64,000 nt of DNA from Bemisia tabaci (GCF_918797505.1 NC_092799.1:29214597-29278596), one strand, 5' to 3'. Positions 1 through 12,283 are shown, counted from the stretch's first letter. The notes: generated by a model not told the origin, from the letters alone. Numbers and translations: made by a program.

Positions 1-73
1 GTTGAACGCGGTCCAATCAAAATGATCTAACTCTAACCTGATAGCATAGGCCTGATAGCGAATCTAGACACTT

Positions 74-282
74 CACCGAGAAAAAAGATTGGTAGAATTC
101 ACCATTCCCTCCCGCTGTATTTCACACAGCGTCAATTCAGAGTCAATTCTGCCCGATAAAAGGTAAACGTTACAATACACTGGTACAGGTAACCATTCCT
201 CAAACAAAATCGACTTTGAATTTACGCTGTGTAAAATACAGCGTGGAGGAATGGTAAATTCTACCAATCTTTTTTCTCGGTG
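74..282. mobile_element. Palindromic MITE with ~80-bp arms
   Basis: Left arm from 74 (CACCGAGAAAAAAGATTGGT) is the reverse complement of the right arm ending at 282, with only scattered mismatches through the GCTGTATTT-ACACAGCG segment. A 21-base G run (285-305) abuts the right end. No coding capacity. Confidence 0.75.
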
Positions 283-284
283 TA

Positions 285-305
285 GGGGGGGGGGGGGGGG
301 GGGGG
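285..305. repeat. Poly(G) tract, 21 bases
   Basis: An uninterrupted G run at the edge of the MITE at 74-282. Many similar G or C runs recur in this window, mostly in repeats. Confidence 0.8.
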
Positions 306-2604
306 TCCTGGAGTCTTCCTCCAAACATCATCGCCATTTTAAAGCTCCGAATATGCAGCTGAGTCAATTTTGTCATAAATATTTACCAATCAATTGTTAG
401 CATCCTTACTTCTTCTCTCCTCCGTATCTATTCCTTCCTTCTTTCTCCTTTCTCCTTTTTTTTGAGCAAACGGGGGGCATGCACCCCCTACGCCTCCCTT
501 GAGTCCGCCGATACAGTTCGTAGTGATCTGACTCACTGGTGAGTAATCTCAAGCTGGTGACTTAAGAAAAAAATAAATAAACAAAAAAAGCATCAGATTT
601 TAGCTCCTTTTGATGAGTCTCTGTCTTAAAAACAGGAGAGCAAACCCGCGCAAGAGAAATACAACTTTATCTTGTAATAACTTTTGAAAAAAGGACCGAC
701 ATTTTGGTAGAGGAACTACTTTCATCCTCACTAACGAGCTGCAGTAAGTTGGTCTGAAAAGTTAGAAATGTATAATAATTTAACTGAAGTTCCATAGATA
801 TAATTGAATGTATACTGAGACCCGATTCTATCACCTCTTATTACCGATTTATCCGAATATTCATAATTTTCGTAATATCGTGACGTGACAATTCTCTTTT
901 TGTCCAATCCAGTCGGTCATGATAGCCATGGTGAAAGACATTTTCTTCTCTAACACCTCAATAAGTCAGGAAACATAGGAAAGCCTGGAGATTTAAACGC
1001 GGCGTAGAAAAGTAAATCATTTTATGACGTGGCAATCACCTATTTTTCCAGTCCAGTTGGCTGCGATAGCCATAATTAGTTAGAATTTAGTTCCAAAATG
1101 TACCATATGAGCCGGAAATATCATCTGAACCACGGAACTTCTTACACAAGCCCTAAAATCCCCAAAAATAGCGTTTAACTTTTGCTTTTACAAGAGGATC
1201 AATTTGACCAAAGGTGACAGAACCTGCCCAAAGGACATTTAACTTTATTAATCAATGCTATAGGACGAGACAATAAACTACCGAAGTTTTGACAAAATTT
1301 GATCGTCATTGGACGTCTTTTCACAGATCGTTTCGACTACGATTTATGTTGACTCGTTCTGGCTGACGGCGTTCTTTCAATCCTTAGGTTTGTCTTTTTT
1401 CTTTCGCAACGGCCGATTGGTTGAAATGGAGATAGATAGGTGCTCCAGCTGCACAAATTATCCAATAAAATTGCATTCAAAAAAGTGGAAAAAACTCTCC
1501 TTTGAAATATATATCATTACTATGAGCTCTGAAATCTCCCCCTCCCTAAAATTTAGCCCCCCCCCCCGAATTTTCATGTTTTATCACAGTTCGCTCTTAT
1601 TAACTATTGAGCCTGTATTCTCCATGCTTTTTGCGACTATCAACAAGTGATAGTCTTTAGAATGAGCCCGGTATATCTAGATTTTCGAAAAATTACCCTG
1701 CTTTTTAAATAGCAAAATGAATCTGTGAATACTCCCATTTAAATATTGTAAACGTTTATTTTTTGTATAAATTCGTCCTTAAAATATACCGGGCCGATTT
1801 TCATAATTTTTATTTCGTGTACGCAATTATAAACGAGGGTAGATCATTTCTCTTTGTGTTTAGATGCATGCACAAAATCAATTTCGTGTTTTTGCTGAGA
1901 CCCTTTCATTTTGTATCCAACTCAGAGGTCAATGAAAGACCTCATGGTTAGAAATGTAAACTATACGGTGCTGTTTGAGTACCTGCAATCCCAGTGTGCG
2001 ATGATTGAGGATGGCTAAGTCGTGAACCGACCTTGGCACACAGAAGGATTCTAAGGTCACGGTCTTTGCCCTCAAATCTCATCATCGGGTTCATGATGAG
2101 GCAAACATTGTTGCCAATAATTTTCGCTCAATAAGTTCTTAAAGTTTTGAGAAGTCGATAAATTGAATAATCTAGAATCGTTTTATCCTTAGGCGCGTAT
2201 TAAAACCTCCGCTAAAGAAAAATAACGGACTTACCGCGACTTACTGTGTTTTCTCCTGAAACAATTTCAAATGCGAGAAAAAGTATTTTGAATGTGGACA
2301 TGGAGTCAATAGGAGACTCTAATATTGAGTCTCGTGGGGAGAATTTTGATCTCAACTTTTGATCTTCACTCTCGCGAAACTTCGATTTCGATAGAGCTTA
2401 TAGTTCCTCTCGGTTGAATTTGGTCCATGATTGACCACGAAACCCAAGTCTATAGCTTTACAATGGCATTTCTTCCTATAGGCCATGAAAATCAATATGT
2501 TTGTAATCTTTCAATTTGATTTTCTTGAAATTAAAATGAATTAATCCAATTATTTCCATTCACCTGGAATTTCAAGCATTACCCATTGCTGTTCGTGTGT
2601 TCAG
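306..2604. other. No gene recognised; AT-rich intron or intergenic sequence
   Basis: No exon of the SLC22-like gene or any other gene was recognised on either strand. Open frames here are short and low in complexity. A C run lies at about 1558-1567. An upstream SLC22 exon ending in phase 1 is required but was not found here. Confidence 0.5.
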
Positions 2605-2750
2605 TCGCAACGCTGTTTTTCCTCAATTTAAATTTATGTAAAACAATCGATTTTTGGTGGGGCAGCTTTTCTCACCAAAAATGGATATTTTTAATGGATT
2701 GAAATGGAGGGGGGAGGGAGAACAGTGTTGCCAACTTGCGGAATCGCCAC
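2605..2750. repeat. Degenerate copy of MITE family B
   Basis: The CAACGCTG ... AATTTAAATTTATG ... AATCGATTTTTGG ... TTGCCAACTTGCGGAATCG order parallels the better copies at 2791-2935 and 58881-59035, including the central near-palindrome. It lies directly upstream of the copy at 2791. Confidence 0.5.
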
Positions 2751-2790
2751 TGGATTCACCAGCATTGCACCAATGCACACCGTCTATAGA

Positions 2791-2935
2791 CGGATCCAGC
2801 AATTTGGCAACACCGGACTTCCTCCATTCAAACCTAAATAATCGATTCTTGTCGGAAAACCTGGCCCCTCCGGGAATCGATACATTTCCATACGTTTAAA
2901 TATAGAAAAACAATGTTGCCAGTTTGCTGGATCCG
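2791..2935. mobile_element. MITE family B, ~145 bp palindrome
   Basis: Ends CGGATCCAGCAATTTGGCAAC and GTTGCCAGTTTGCTGGATCCG are inverted. The interior contains TAATCGATTCTTGTCGG and an inverted GGGAATCGATACATT. The right end is 47 bases before the SLC22 exon at 2983. A close relative is at 58881-59035. Confidence 0.8.
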
Positions 2936-2982
2936 CTCCTGAACTTCATCGTAATTGATCAAGCTGTCTTTGTTTCTCGTAG

Positions 2983-3173
2983 ATCCAGAAGCCTCATCGT
3001 TACCGAAGATAATTTTGGCGTACGTGGGAATCATCGGCGTTTCGGTGGCTTTCCCAACAATTTATCTGCTCACTGGTGAACTTTTCCCAACCGTTGTGAG
3101 AAATGTCGGCGTTGGATCAAGCTCCATGATGAGCAGGCTGGGCTCCATGGCTGCCCCTTTCGTTTTGTCTTTA
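2983..3173 (+). CDS. SLC22-like gene, exon with TM10-TM11 region
   Basis: Acceptor TTTCTCGTAG at 2973-2982 and donor GTAAGTA from 3174. The exon starts at the second base of a codon and ends on a whole codon (TTA, Leu). It encodes ILAYVGIIGVSVAF, the GELFPTVVRNVG loop and MAAPFVLSL. Confidence 0.87.
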
Positions 3174-6100
3174 GTAAGTATCAGCCACTTACTCTTCTTA
3201 ATTATTTTAGTTGTCAGTTATTCATGATGGATAGAAAATCATTACAACCGAAAAGTTAAAAAGACGGAAAAAAATTGATTGTCGATTTAGCAGACGCACT
3301 AGGTCTTATTCTGCCGTGCGAAGAAAAAAACGTCAGGCGTCGTCAAAGTTCCATTTACAAAACACGGATTTTCTTATGAACTTGTGAATATTTTCCTTCC
3401 AATTTTTTTCAGAAAATTTTGAGGGTATTTGCATGACTTTCCTCAAAAATGAACGTTTTATCGAAGGAATTTTGGCAACTCCACGGCGTTCTTCCTCAGC
3501 ACGGCAGATTCGCATGCCAACGCCCTAGACTTAATGACAACACCTGGCATGGATACAACTATTCGTGTCTGGCGGATGCCCGTGTTGCCTTCCACTAAAT
3601 TGAAGGCGCTTCACATGACAACGCCTGGACGCAACTAGTCTTGTTTAAGATAGGCATCCATATTGTCTATTTAATAAAACAATAAAAGTGGCGATGCCTT
3701 TTTACATGCGCTCAGCAAGATTCGTCGAGCGAAACACTGATGGCTCCATATTACGCTGTGATGAGAATGGGCAAAAAGCGAGTTAAAACATGAGGAACTT
3801 GGAGGGCAAGGCTAGTGGCGTGGCATACAGGGTTATTCAAAAGTTACGCACCACTGGCCATAACTTTAGTTCTAATTATGATATCGATTTGCGGTTTGTG
3901 GCGTCCTTCCTCATATCGAGGGGGAAACTTTTTGAGGTACTTTTCAGTTTTTCACCCCCCCCCCAGGGGGAGGGGGGGGCGGGGGGCAACTCAAAAATTT
4001 CAAATGGCAACCCCCATCATGTGATACATCGTTAGAAAGAGCATGAAAAAAGAAAATTTTTGGCGCAAACCGGAAGTCGATCTGACCCCCCTGCATGTCA
4101 AAAGTTAGGGGGGTCCAAAGGTTATTTAGGGGGTCCGTACCTTCATTTTTTAGTGTAGCTTCGGCGGCTCTTGGACATATCGTTTCTCTTTTCAAAGAGT
4201 CCTCGAATACTCCAAGTCTGATACCGAAGTCTTCATATTCGCCCCGGGCCACCACAGCCCCCCCGTAGGGGGGGATGGGCCTGTTACAATGAAACATTGC
4301 ATTAAAATGCGAAAAATCACAGAAGAGCTTCAAACTTAGCATCAAATCCGAGTGGAACTTCTTGCCAATGTTAACGCAAACGCAGCCTGCGACTTTAAAG
4401 TGAGTTTTCAAAACTCTTAGCCCCCTGCCCCCCTTCATTTTTGGTTGCAGAGCGGGTAAAAACCGGGAAATTCACTACAAATAATGCCCGAAACTAATGT
4501 CCAACTTGAGGAGGACCCTTGAAACGTTGCGATCAGTCGGAGCATTGAAATACAAGGACTGCCACCCCCTTAAAGTACGGAAACATCCAAAACACCCCCG
4601 CTGCCCACCTAATTTTTCGTTGCGGTGCGGGTAAAAACCGGGAAATTCGCCAGAAATGATGTCCCGGTTCTTACCAGCTCTGCAACGAAAAAAGAGGGGG
4701 GCAGCGGGGGTTTTATGGATGTTTCCGTCCTTAAAGTGGACGGCAGTTCCTGTGTTGCAGTTCTCCGACTGAGCGCAACGTTTCAAGGGTTCTTGTCAAG
4801 TTCTACAGTGGTTCCGGGCATCATTTCTGGCGATTTTCCCGGTTTTTACCCGCTCCGCAACGAAAAATGAGGGGGGCAGCGGGGGTGTTTTGGATGTTTC
4901 CGTACTTTAAGGGGGTGGCAGTCCTTGTATTTCAATGCTCCGACTGATCGCAACGTTTCAAGGGTCCTCCTCAAGTTGGACATTAGTTTCGGGCATTATT
5001 TGTAGTGAATTTCCCGGTTTTTACCCGCTCTGCAACCAAAAATGAAGGGGGGCAGGGGGCTAAGAGTTTTGAAAACTCACTTTAAAGTCGCAGGCTGCGT
5101 TTGCGTTAACATTGGCAAGAAGTTCCACTCGGATTTGATGCTAAGTTTGAAGCTCTTCTGTGATTTTTCGCATTTTAATGCAATGTTTCATTGTAACAGG
5201 CCCATCCCCCCCTACGGGGGGCTGTGGTGGCCCGGGGCGAATATGAAGACTTCGGTATCAGACTTGGAGTATTCGAGGACTCTTTGAAAAGAGAAACGAT
5301 ATGTCCAAGAGCCGCCGAAGCTACACTAAAAAATGAAGGTACGGACCCCCTAAATAACCTTTGGACCCCCCTAACTTTTGACATGCAGGGGGGTCAGATC
5401 GACTTCCGGTTTGCGCCAAAAATTTTCTTTTTTCATGCTCTTTCTAACGATGTATCACATGATGGGGGTTGCCATTTGAAATTTTTGAGTTGCCCCCCGC
5501 CCCCCCCTCCCCCTGGGGGGGGGGTGAAAAACTGAAAAGTACCTCAAAAAGTTTCCCCCTCGATATGAGGAAGGACGCCACAAACCGCAAATCGATATCA
5601 TAATTAGAACTAAAGTTATGGCCAGTGGTGCGTAACTTTTGAATAACCCTGTATATGCTTTATTGCGATTTATCGATTACTCTGCCATTTAAATCTATGT
5701 AAAAGGATCGATAGATAGGGTGTCCGCAACGAACACCTTAAAACTCGATATTCTTTACCACAGTTTCAAATGGAGAAATATCGATAATCGAGGATTTAAG
5801 CCTCGCCACTGGACAAGATAAATGAGTGCAGTTTTTGAAAAGTTGAGACATTAATGAGTTCGACTAAAATTAGTCTTAAAATATAATCATAGTGAGAACT
5901 TCACTGCTAAGTTTCAATTTTGAAGCAACAAGAAGTGAGTTGGAACTTTATTATCACCATGAGGCTCCAAGTACTTTTTTAAAAATAAAAATCCGGCATG
6001 CATTTTATCTCAAAAAAAAAAAAAAAAAAAAAAAAAAAGTGAAAAGGAAGGGGAATACGAGATGCTTTAATCTCCTAAAATTGCTCTCCGGCCAAGAAAT

Positions 6101-8005
6101 TGATTTTTTTTTTCCGAGTCGAGCCTTTTCAGATTAAACCATCCATTCATTGAGAGCCCTAAGGTAAAAAGTACTTTATGTTTTGTTCAGTCCGAGCGGA
6201 AAAAATGTCCGCGATTGATAACTCCATGTGGAGATACTTTGAATACAATGAAATTCAACCCTCCGTTTCTTACTTATTTTTCAGGGTGCTATTAACGTTC
6301 ATCTACCTCCAATAATCTTTGGATTACTGCCAATGTTCTCTGCCGCATGCTGCCTTGCACTCCCAGAGACAAGAGGAGCCGAACTGCCGCAAACGATGGA
6401 AGACGGGGAAAACTTTGGAAAGTAAGCGTCAAACCTTACTCTATAATATTTAAAATCAAAAGCGTAACGCATGACTCATAACGCCAGGACGGCCAGGGGG
6501 CATAGAGAAAAAAAAGGAGGTGTTTGCATTTCGGGTATCTTGGAATTTTTTGATGACTTGATGACGTAGGTGGGTACAGCGACGTTTTTATCCTGTCGAT
6601 TTTCTTGGAAATGGTGTAATTTAAGGAAAAAAGTCATTCTATAAAAAGTGCTTGAAATTATATAATGAGTTTATTTAAGTAAAAAAATCGGACATTATGG
6701 TCCGTTTTTCATATTTAGCTAAACGTTGCTGTACCCACCTACGTCATCAAGTCATCAAAAAATTCCAAGATGCCCGAAATGCAAACACCTCCTTTTTTTT
6801 CTCTATGACCAGGGGGAGCACCTCCCAGTTACACTAATAGTAAATGAATATTCCAAATATTTTTGACCCGTAACATTTTTTGCGCCAAAGAGTTCAACTT
6901 TTCTCAGACTAATCATGTCTTGGAGCATAGAAAAGGAATAGCGGCGAAATTTTTAGGAATTAACGTTGCTTCATTTTATTTTAAGAAAATGCACAGTAGC
7001 TTGTCAGTATTGACTGTTACAACGTGACGTTAACAAATAATTAACAAAAAATTAATGAAAAAGAACAGTGTATTTCCTTCGGAAAATACACTAAAAAGAA
7101 AAAAGAAACGTGAACATATACGTAGTGAAGAGCAAAAGACCTGTAACTATAATAACTTTGGAAATATCGAGTTATATTTGCATTCTCAAGTCTCAACGTG
7201 GTAAGTAAGGGATCTTTAAGTGTAAAAAAAGTGTGCAGGCAATGAAGCTTTCCCCTGATTTTTTGAGTCGGTGAAAATGTAGTTACGGTTCTTTGGCTAA
7301 CTAATTGCAGATAAACGGATTAGGAAACCCTTTACAGGTTTTGTACCAGAAGTTAGTTACCATAAAAGAAATTTGGCATTAATTTTTGTTCCTGCAAATT
7401 CTGCAAACATTTTTTCTCCGTATGAAATTTAGAAAATAATATGTAACATACGAACCAATGATGTCATGAAAAATTGCATTTTTATCCCTAAAATTCCTGT
7501 ACGGAGAAAAAAACTCGCCGTAAAGCATGACATGAGTCACTACTTAATTCATATTCTTTCTTTCACGGATTCAGATTTTTCAAATAAACTAATTTTTCAT
7601 TATTTTCTTTTACGCACCACTGCTGGCGGGATATTGTGGAGAAAAGTTAAAAGTTCGCAACATAGAAAGTTGAGTCACTTATCTGCGAAATTTTCTGGGT
7701 TTCACAATTTGTAAGCTACATTATCATTGTTGCCAGATTATGCTGAAAATTTAGCACATTTCTTCATGTCAAACATCCGTATCTTTCCTCACATTCTGGC
7801 AACCTAGATATTGATTAACACTTGTTAACGGGCACAATGAAAACGAGAGGTAAATCTCGGTGACTGGAGTTCAACAGTTGATGTAATGCTCAACTTTTAC
7901 GACACTTACTTCTTTTCCAGGAAACAGAGATCAGACACAAAATCAGGTGTCCCCAACGCTGCATTTACATCAGAAGAAAACGACACCTCCTCGAAAGCAA
8001 TCTGA
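2983..8005 (+). CDS. SLC22-family (organic cation transporter-like) MFS transporter, last three coding exons
   Basis: Coding segments 2983-3173, 6285-6421 and 7921-8005 join with agreeing phases (enters at codon position 2; then 0, then 2) to give 136 residues and a TGA stop. Each junction has a polypyrimidine-AG acceptor or a GTAAG-type donor. Exon 1 encodes a hydrophobic stretch followed by ELFPTVVRNVGVG and RLGSMAAPFV. Exon 2 encodes LPPIIFGLLP, a last hydrophobic helix and LPETRG. These are the signature C-terminal helices (about TM10-12) of SLC22 organic ion transporters, in which acidic and arginine residues precede TM11 and a PETxG motif follows TM12. The last exon is a short hydrophilic cytosolic tail. 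The family moves organic cations, carnitine or anions across the plasma membrane; the substrate cannot be told from this part. The remainder of the protein lies upstream of the window or in exons I could not find. Introns 1 and 2 are loaded with MITEs. Confidence 0.85.
3312..3506. mobile_element. MITE family C, ~195 bp
   Basis: Inverted ends TGCCGTGCGAAGAA and TTCTTCCTCAGCACGGCA. It shares ends and interior (TTTTATCGAAGGAATTTTGGCAAC) with the copy at 10329-10578 and a partial copy near 59353. Confidence 0.7.
3812..5812. mobile_element. MITE family A copy, split by a nested 1.8-kb element
   Basis: Left end TAGTGGCGTGGC (3813-3824) and the rest of the element from 5654 (GCTTTATTGCGATTTATCGAT ... 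GCCTCGCCACTGG) rebuild a ~175-bp family A MITE. It matches the copies at 10128-10291 and 57835-58000, including the central GGTGTCCGCAACGAACACC. The insertion at 3828-5651 lies close to its left end. Confidence 0.75.
3828..5651. mobile_element. Foldback element with near full-length inverted arms and TA flanks
   Basis: The ends CAGGGTTATTCAAAAG and CTTTTGAATAACCCTG are inverted, and the arms stay nearly identical for roughly 700-800 bases each, meeting around 4600-4880. TA is present immediately outside both ends, as for Tc1/mariner/IS630-type insertions. The arms carry long C/G runs and repeated GTAAAAACCGGGAAATTC blocks. Open frames inside mirror each other and look non-coding. Confidence 0.8.
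6285..6421 (+). CDS. SLC22-like gene, exon with TM12 and the PETRG motif
   Basis: Acceptor TTATTTTTCAG ends at 6284; donor GTAAGC begins at 6422. It encodes the final helix (LPPIIFGLLPMFSAACCLAL) and then PETRGAELPQTMED, where the family usually has a PET-G motif and an LP-TIE-like tail. It ends after two bases of a Lys codon. Confidence 0.87.
6501..6808. mobile_element. MITE with 8-bp target-site duplication CCAGGGGG
   Basis: Ends CATAGAGAAAAAAAAGGAGG and its inverse (CTCCTTTTTTTTCTCTATG) are inverted for about 75 bases. CCAGGGGG occurs directly outside both ends (6493-6500, 6809-6816). The 8-bp duplication is hAT-like, though the superfamily is uncertain. It lies in SLC22 intron sequence. 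Confidence 0.8.
7921..8005 (+). CDS. SLC22-like gene, terminal coding exon
   Basis: Acceptor TCTTTTCCAG ends at 7920. The first G completes the split Lys codon. About 27 hydrophilic residues follow (Ser/Thr/Glu-rich, typical of the cytosolic tail) and then TGA at 8003-8005. The phase match with the preceding exon is the main support. Confidence 0.78.
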
Positions 8006-8372
8006 TTCAGTCAGCCTCGCCGTTATTTCCTCGCCACCAACGTGTATATTATACTCAAAGTTCTATCTTTTATTGATTCCTTCTTAGCAATTTTGTTTAC
8101 CGAGAAGTTAATCTTTTCCCAAGCTGTTTTATAATTTGTATTATCTTGTTATTTCGTTTCTTATTTTTAAAGAAACTACTGTTTAAAGAGCCATAAAAAA
8201 GGGACTAAAACATTGTTACAGAAAATAATGAAAATTTTAAATGTCACCTATTTTCGCCGCGAAAAGCAGACGCTTACTTTAGTACCAGTTTATGCCTCTC
8301 CGAATTAATGAGTAGTGAATTTGAAATTTTGTAGCATTTTATAACCCTCAAATGCATTACACCTCATTATAA

Positions 8373-8378
8373 AATAAA
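8373..8378 (+). terminator. Candidate poly(A) signal of the SLC22-like gene
   Basis: AATAAA lies 368 bases after the stop codon in AT-rich sequence. An ATTAAA at 8785-8790 is an alternative. Only the hexamer is seen; usage is inferred. Confidence 0.3.
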
Positions 8379-10127
8379 ATTTGTAATTTTTCGTATCATG
8401 ATGCGTCTCGAATTTTATTTTCTCTAGCTCGAATTCTCTGTATAGTTGTGATCATACTCAGAAATCTCTTCAAAATTGTAACAATGTTTTACTCTCCTGG
8501 ATAAGAGTTGTGAAAATTTTAAGAAAATTTTCAATAATTATATTTGTTGAAATTTTATTTCGGAATGTATTTGCTTGTATTTTAGTTTAAATGTAAGACT
8601 GTTATTGCTGTAATTATTTCTATTTATGTCTTTATTAGTTTCAAGATATATTAGGTATATTTATTTTGTGAAAAGGGCATTTAAAATGCTCTGTTTTTGT
8701 GGATTTTATTATGTTTTAAAATACTAAGATAGCATTACGTATTTATTTTTTTACCGATGATATTATTTCTCTAATTTCATTGTCATTAAACACAAATTAT
8801 GAACACTCCCTTATGTGCTAGCTCTTCCAATTGTGTCAGAGCAGAGGGCACCAACGATGTCAGTAGAGTTAACACAATCATATCAGCAATTTTGAATTTT
8901 TGCGTAGATTAAAGCATTTTTTCGGATTCTCGGGCATTTTGCTTAGGCTCTTCAATGCTGTAAAAATCTGTATAACTAATAGAATCTGACAAAGCGCATG
9001 TGTTAACTTGATACAGTTATTTCATATACTTCAAAAGGAAAATCATGTCAAACGAACTAAAAGAAAATTGTGTGAAAATTCTTAAAATGTACCATTGAAG
9101 ACCTGAGTTTGATTATTATTTCACTCCCATAGCCAAAACCACGAGTACCATAATTATAAGGCTGCATTCCGACCGACGACCGACGAGGAAAGGAACATTC
9201 CATTGTAACAGCAAGAAGCGCCTTCAATCGACTGGATATGCACAAATACATCTATTAAGTTAAAATAGTTACATACTCAGCAGTTTGAAGGCGTTCTGCG
9301 GAAGTGCTGGCCTCACGTTCAGCGATCCAAATACGTTTGATTGATTTACTCGTAATAAAGAACTCTTAATAATTTGTGTTGAATAGCCATCGTAAATTTC
9401 AGAATATAGCAAGAATCAATTTAACTTATTAAGCCGTTAACCAAACTGCATGGCCCACGCACGATATTCAAAGAAAAGAAAAGAAAAGCTGGTGGTACTC
9501 AATCTTTTTAGAATTGCAATGGTTGTCTTGCCAGCAAGAAAATTTGTAATTTATTCATAGTGCCAAAAAATAACTTTTGTGGCAAAAGTTGAAAACTCGA
9601 TATTTTGATGAAAATGTAACCTACGCAAGTTTAAAAATGCTCCGATCGGTCTGAAACTGTACAGGAATTTTTTTTTTTTTTTTAAATGTATTAGCACGTA
9701 CTGGAAACCGGGGAGCTGAAATTTCTCAATTTTTTTTAGCATACAAGTAAGCCGCAACCTATGGTGACATGCCCCTCCCTCCGCGAGCTATAAAGGTAGA
9801 AAAGGGGGAAAGGAGAGAAAAGGGAGAGGAAAAAAAGATCTCGAAAAAAATTACTAAAATGGTCTCAAGACAGAACTATACAACCAAAGTTTCCCGAGTT
9901 CATGTTCTAAAATAAAATTACGCTATGAGAGATATTAGTCGTATAGTTTCAACATTCAAATAATGCACAAATTGCATGCTACAACTGCTTAAAATTCAAT
10001 CTGGGAGGACCTAAATTTTAAAAATTTCCCGGAGGAAGGCCCGCGGATCCTCCACTCAATATGAGGAAATACCCCCCCCCCCTCCTACTCACTCTGGAAC
10101 CGCCAAAAGCGTATATCAGAAGAAGGA
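8379..10127. other. No gene recognised downstream of the SLC22-like gene
   Basis: AT-rich sequence with short A and T runs (for example at 9668-9683) and a purine-rich stretch at about 9795-9850. No exon or RNA gene was recognised. A C run sits at 10073-10083, just before the family A MITE. Confidence 0.45.
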
Positions 10128-10291
10128 CAGTGGCGTGGCGTGAATTGCGATGTATCGATTGTTATGCCATTTAAACCTATGGTAAAGAATCGATTATTAA
10201 GGTGTTCGTTGCGAACACCCTGTTTATCGATCCTTTTGCATGGGTTTAAATGGCATAAAAATCGATATTCGCAAAGCACGCCACGCCACTG
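10128..10291. mobile_element. MITE family A, ~164 bp
   Basis: Ends CAGTGGCGTGGCGTG and CACGCCACGCCACTG are inverted. The interior holds ATGGTAAAGAATCGAT and the palindrome GGTGTTCGTTGCGAACACC. Close relatives lie at 57835-58000 and 3812-5812. Confidence 0.85.
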
Positions 10292-10328
10292 AAGAAGGAG
10301 GTGCAGCTTGTTACTTCAACAGCTATGC

Positions 10329-10578
10329 TGCCATGCTAAGGAAGAACGCCGTGCGAACATTCGAGAGTTGCCAAATTTTCTTCAGTAAAATGTTTATTTT
10401 TGAGAAAAGATATGAATATTCTTCCTTGAAAATTTTAGGAACTTTAGATCACATTACAAACAAAATTACCTGAAAATTGGAAGGAAAATATTCATAAGTT
10501 TACCAGGAAATTCGTGTTTTATCAAAGGATATTTGGCAACGCCTGATGGTTTATCCGGCGTTCTTCCTTAGCACGGCA
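10329..10578. mobile_element. MITE family C, ~250 bp
   Basis: Inverted ends TGCCATGCTAAGGAAGAACG and CGTTCTTCCTTAGCACGGCA. The interior includes inverted TTGCCAAATTTTC and GATATTTGGCAAC. It lies 37 bases after the family A MITE. Confidence 0.75.
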
Positions 10579-10828
10579 GTGTGCAAAACAGTGTCAGTAA
10601 TAGGTAACTCTACAGTCATAGGGACCAAACAGAACTAAATGCGCAAGCAGCACAGTGGAACGGAAACACTGAAATCAATTTGCAATTTAATGGGATAAAA
10701 TTACACTTTTAATTCCATGACATTGAGACAGGTATGTTTACATCATTTGGTCTATAAATGCCAATTTCAAGCGATCGACAAAATGAGTACCTATATCGAC
10801 GGCGAAACTACCAGACCATGCATCTTGG

Positions 10829-10956
10829 TTTGCGAAGTTGTAGACTTCCTGTCATACTTTATTTTTTAAGTGGAAAACTTCTCAACGTCAATTCTTGAAG
10901 AAAAAAGAGAAAAGAAAAAAAATGAGAGCGGAGATATTTTTAAACACCGCAAACAA
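10829..10956. repeat. Dispersed repeat, related to 23245-23443
   Basis: TTTGCGAAGTTGTAGACTTC, then GTGGAAAACTTCTCAACGTC and TTTTAAACACCGCAAAC, match the order TTTGCAACATTGCAGACTTT, TTGGAAAACTAGTCAACG and TTTTAAACACTTTTGCAAAC at 23245-23443. That copy carries about 70 additional bases. Class unknown. Confidence 0.55.
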
Positions 10957-12283
10957 GGTACGTGGTCCGATAGTTTCCCCATCGATATGTCAGAGAGGAT
11001 GTGTGTTTTGTTTGCAATGCAAACAAAATTGGAACTCACTTCAAATCTATTGCAAAAAATTTCACCAAGAGGAGCCCCTTCAATTAATGAATAGACAACC
11101 TACACAACACTGCAACACAAAAGCAAGCATTTTACAATGTATATTCAATTAAAAGCAATCTGCGGTACTTAGGTGGTAAGATTTGAGATACTTGGAGATG
11201 AGGAAAGGCAAGAAAATAGTATGAATCCAGCGCAGACAAATTGTTGGAAATTGACCGAAACTCCCATCCACCTATTTTGCCTCTCTTGAACCAAGCTTCA
11301 CAAAAATCCGTTGAACAGGAGCCGAGGTAGCAATTTAGGCCACGTTCGCCTTTATGGATTTTAGAATTTTGGAAATTTCACTAAAAATTAAAGTTGCCTG
11401 TGAAAAGTTATCCCTTTCTACTGAGTTTCACCAAAGTCGACCGAACAGGAGCCGAAATAGTATATTAGGCTCAATTTTACTTAAACAGCGTGATGTCGAG
11501 AATCTAAGCTCAAATTCGAATTCCTCGTGAAAAATTGATAAAATTTCATCTATCTAACCTAAGTTGCACAATCCCAGCAACATTGAAATGATCTTAGTTC
11601 CTTTTTGCAAAATGCGATCCAATTGGTTGTAGCTGCAAAACAATAGTTTCCGACAACCTGCTATACAATGCTCCAGTGACCATGTAAGTTGGCCCGAGCA
11701 CTAACTTTTCGGGAAGAAAGCCTTTCCCCCACCTGGTTTCTCACTTAATGTCCGCCCGAGTTTCGCATATCTTCCGTTTCTCCTCATCACAGCTTCCATC
11801 AAACCGCAATTGCCCGGAAACTAGGACCGCACATCTTATCTGATAAGATCCTTCGCCCTTTAGACCGATTCTGGGGGGTTAGGCTAGACTAGTCGATGAG
11901 TCAACTGTTGATCTAATTTCATTACGTGAACGTAGATGAAAAAAGGAGTAAAAAATCACTAATGTGTGATCAATTTTCAAGGACAATTCTGTAATTTCTC
12001 CTACGATTTTAAATAGATTAAAACGCGTAATATCCAAAATCTAAGCTCAGATTCGGATTCATCGTGAAAAACTGATGCGATTTCATGCATCAAATAGAAT
12101 AGCGTGAAGGAAAGAGGTTTAATGACGTAAAAAAACACTAATGTGTGATCAATTTTCAAGGACAATTCTGTAATTTCTCCTACAATTTTAAATAGGTTAA
12201 AACGCGTAATATCGAAAATCTAAGCTCAAATTCGAATTCTTCGTGAAAAATTGATGAGATTTTAAGCATCATATGTTAGAATA

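Noticed and set aside
3944..5535. Open frames of 103-164 codons on both strands
   Set aside because: They are mirror images within the foldback arms, run through C/G homopolymers as Pro or Gly tracts, and match no family.
9057..9757. Minus-strand frames of 64-68 codons
   Set aside because: AT-rich, low complexity, no splice-site context and no recognisable domain.
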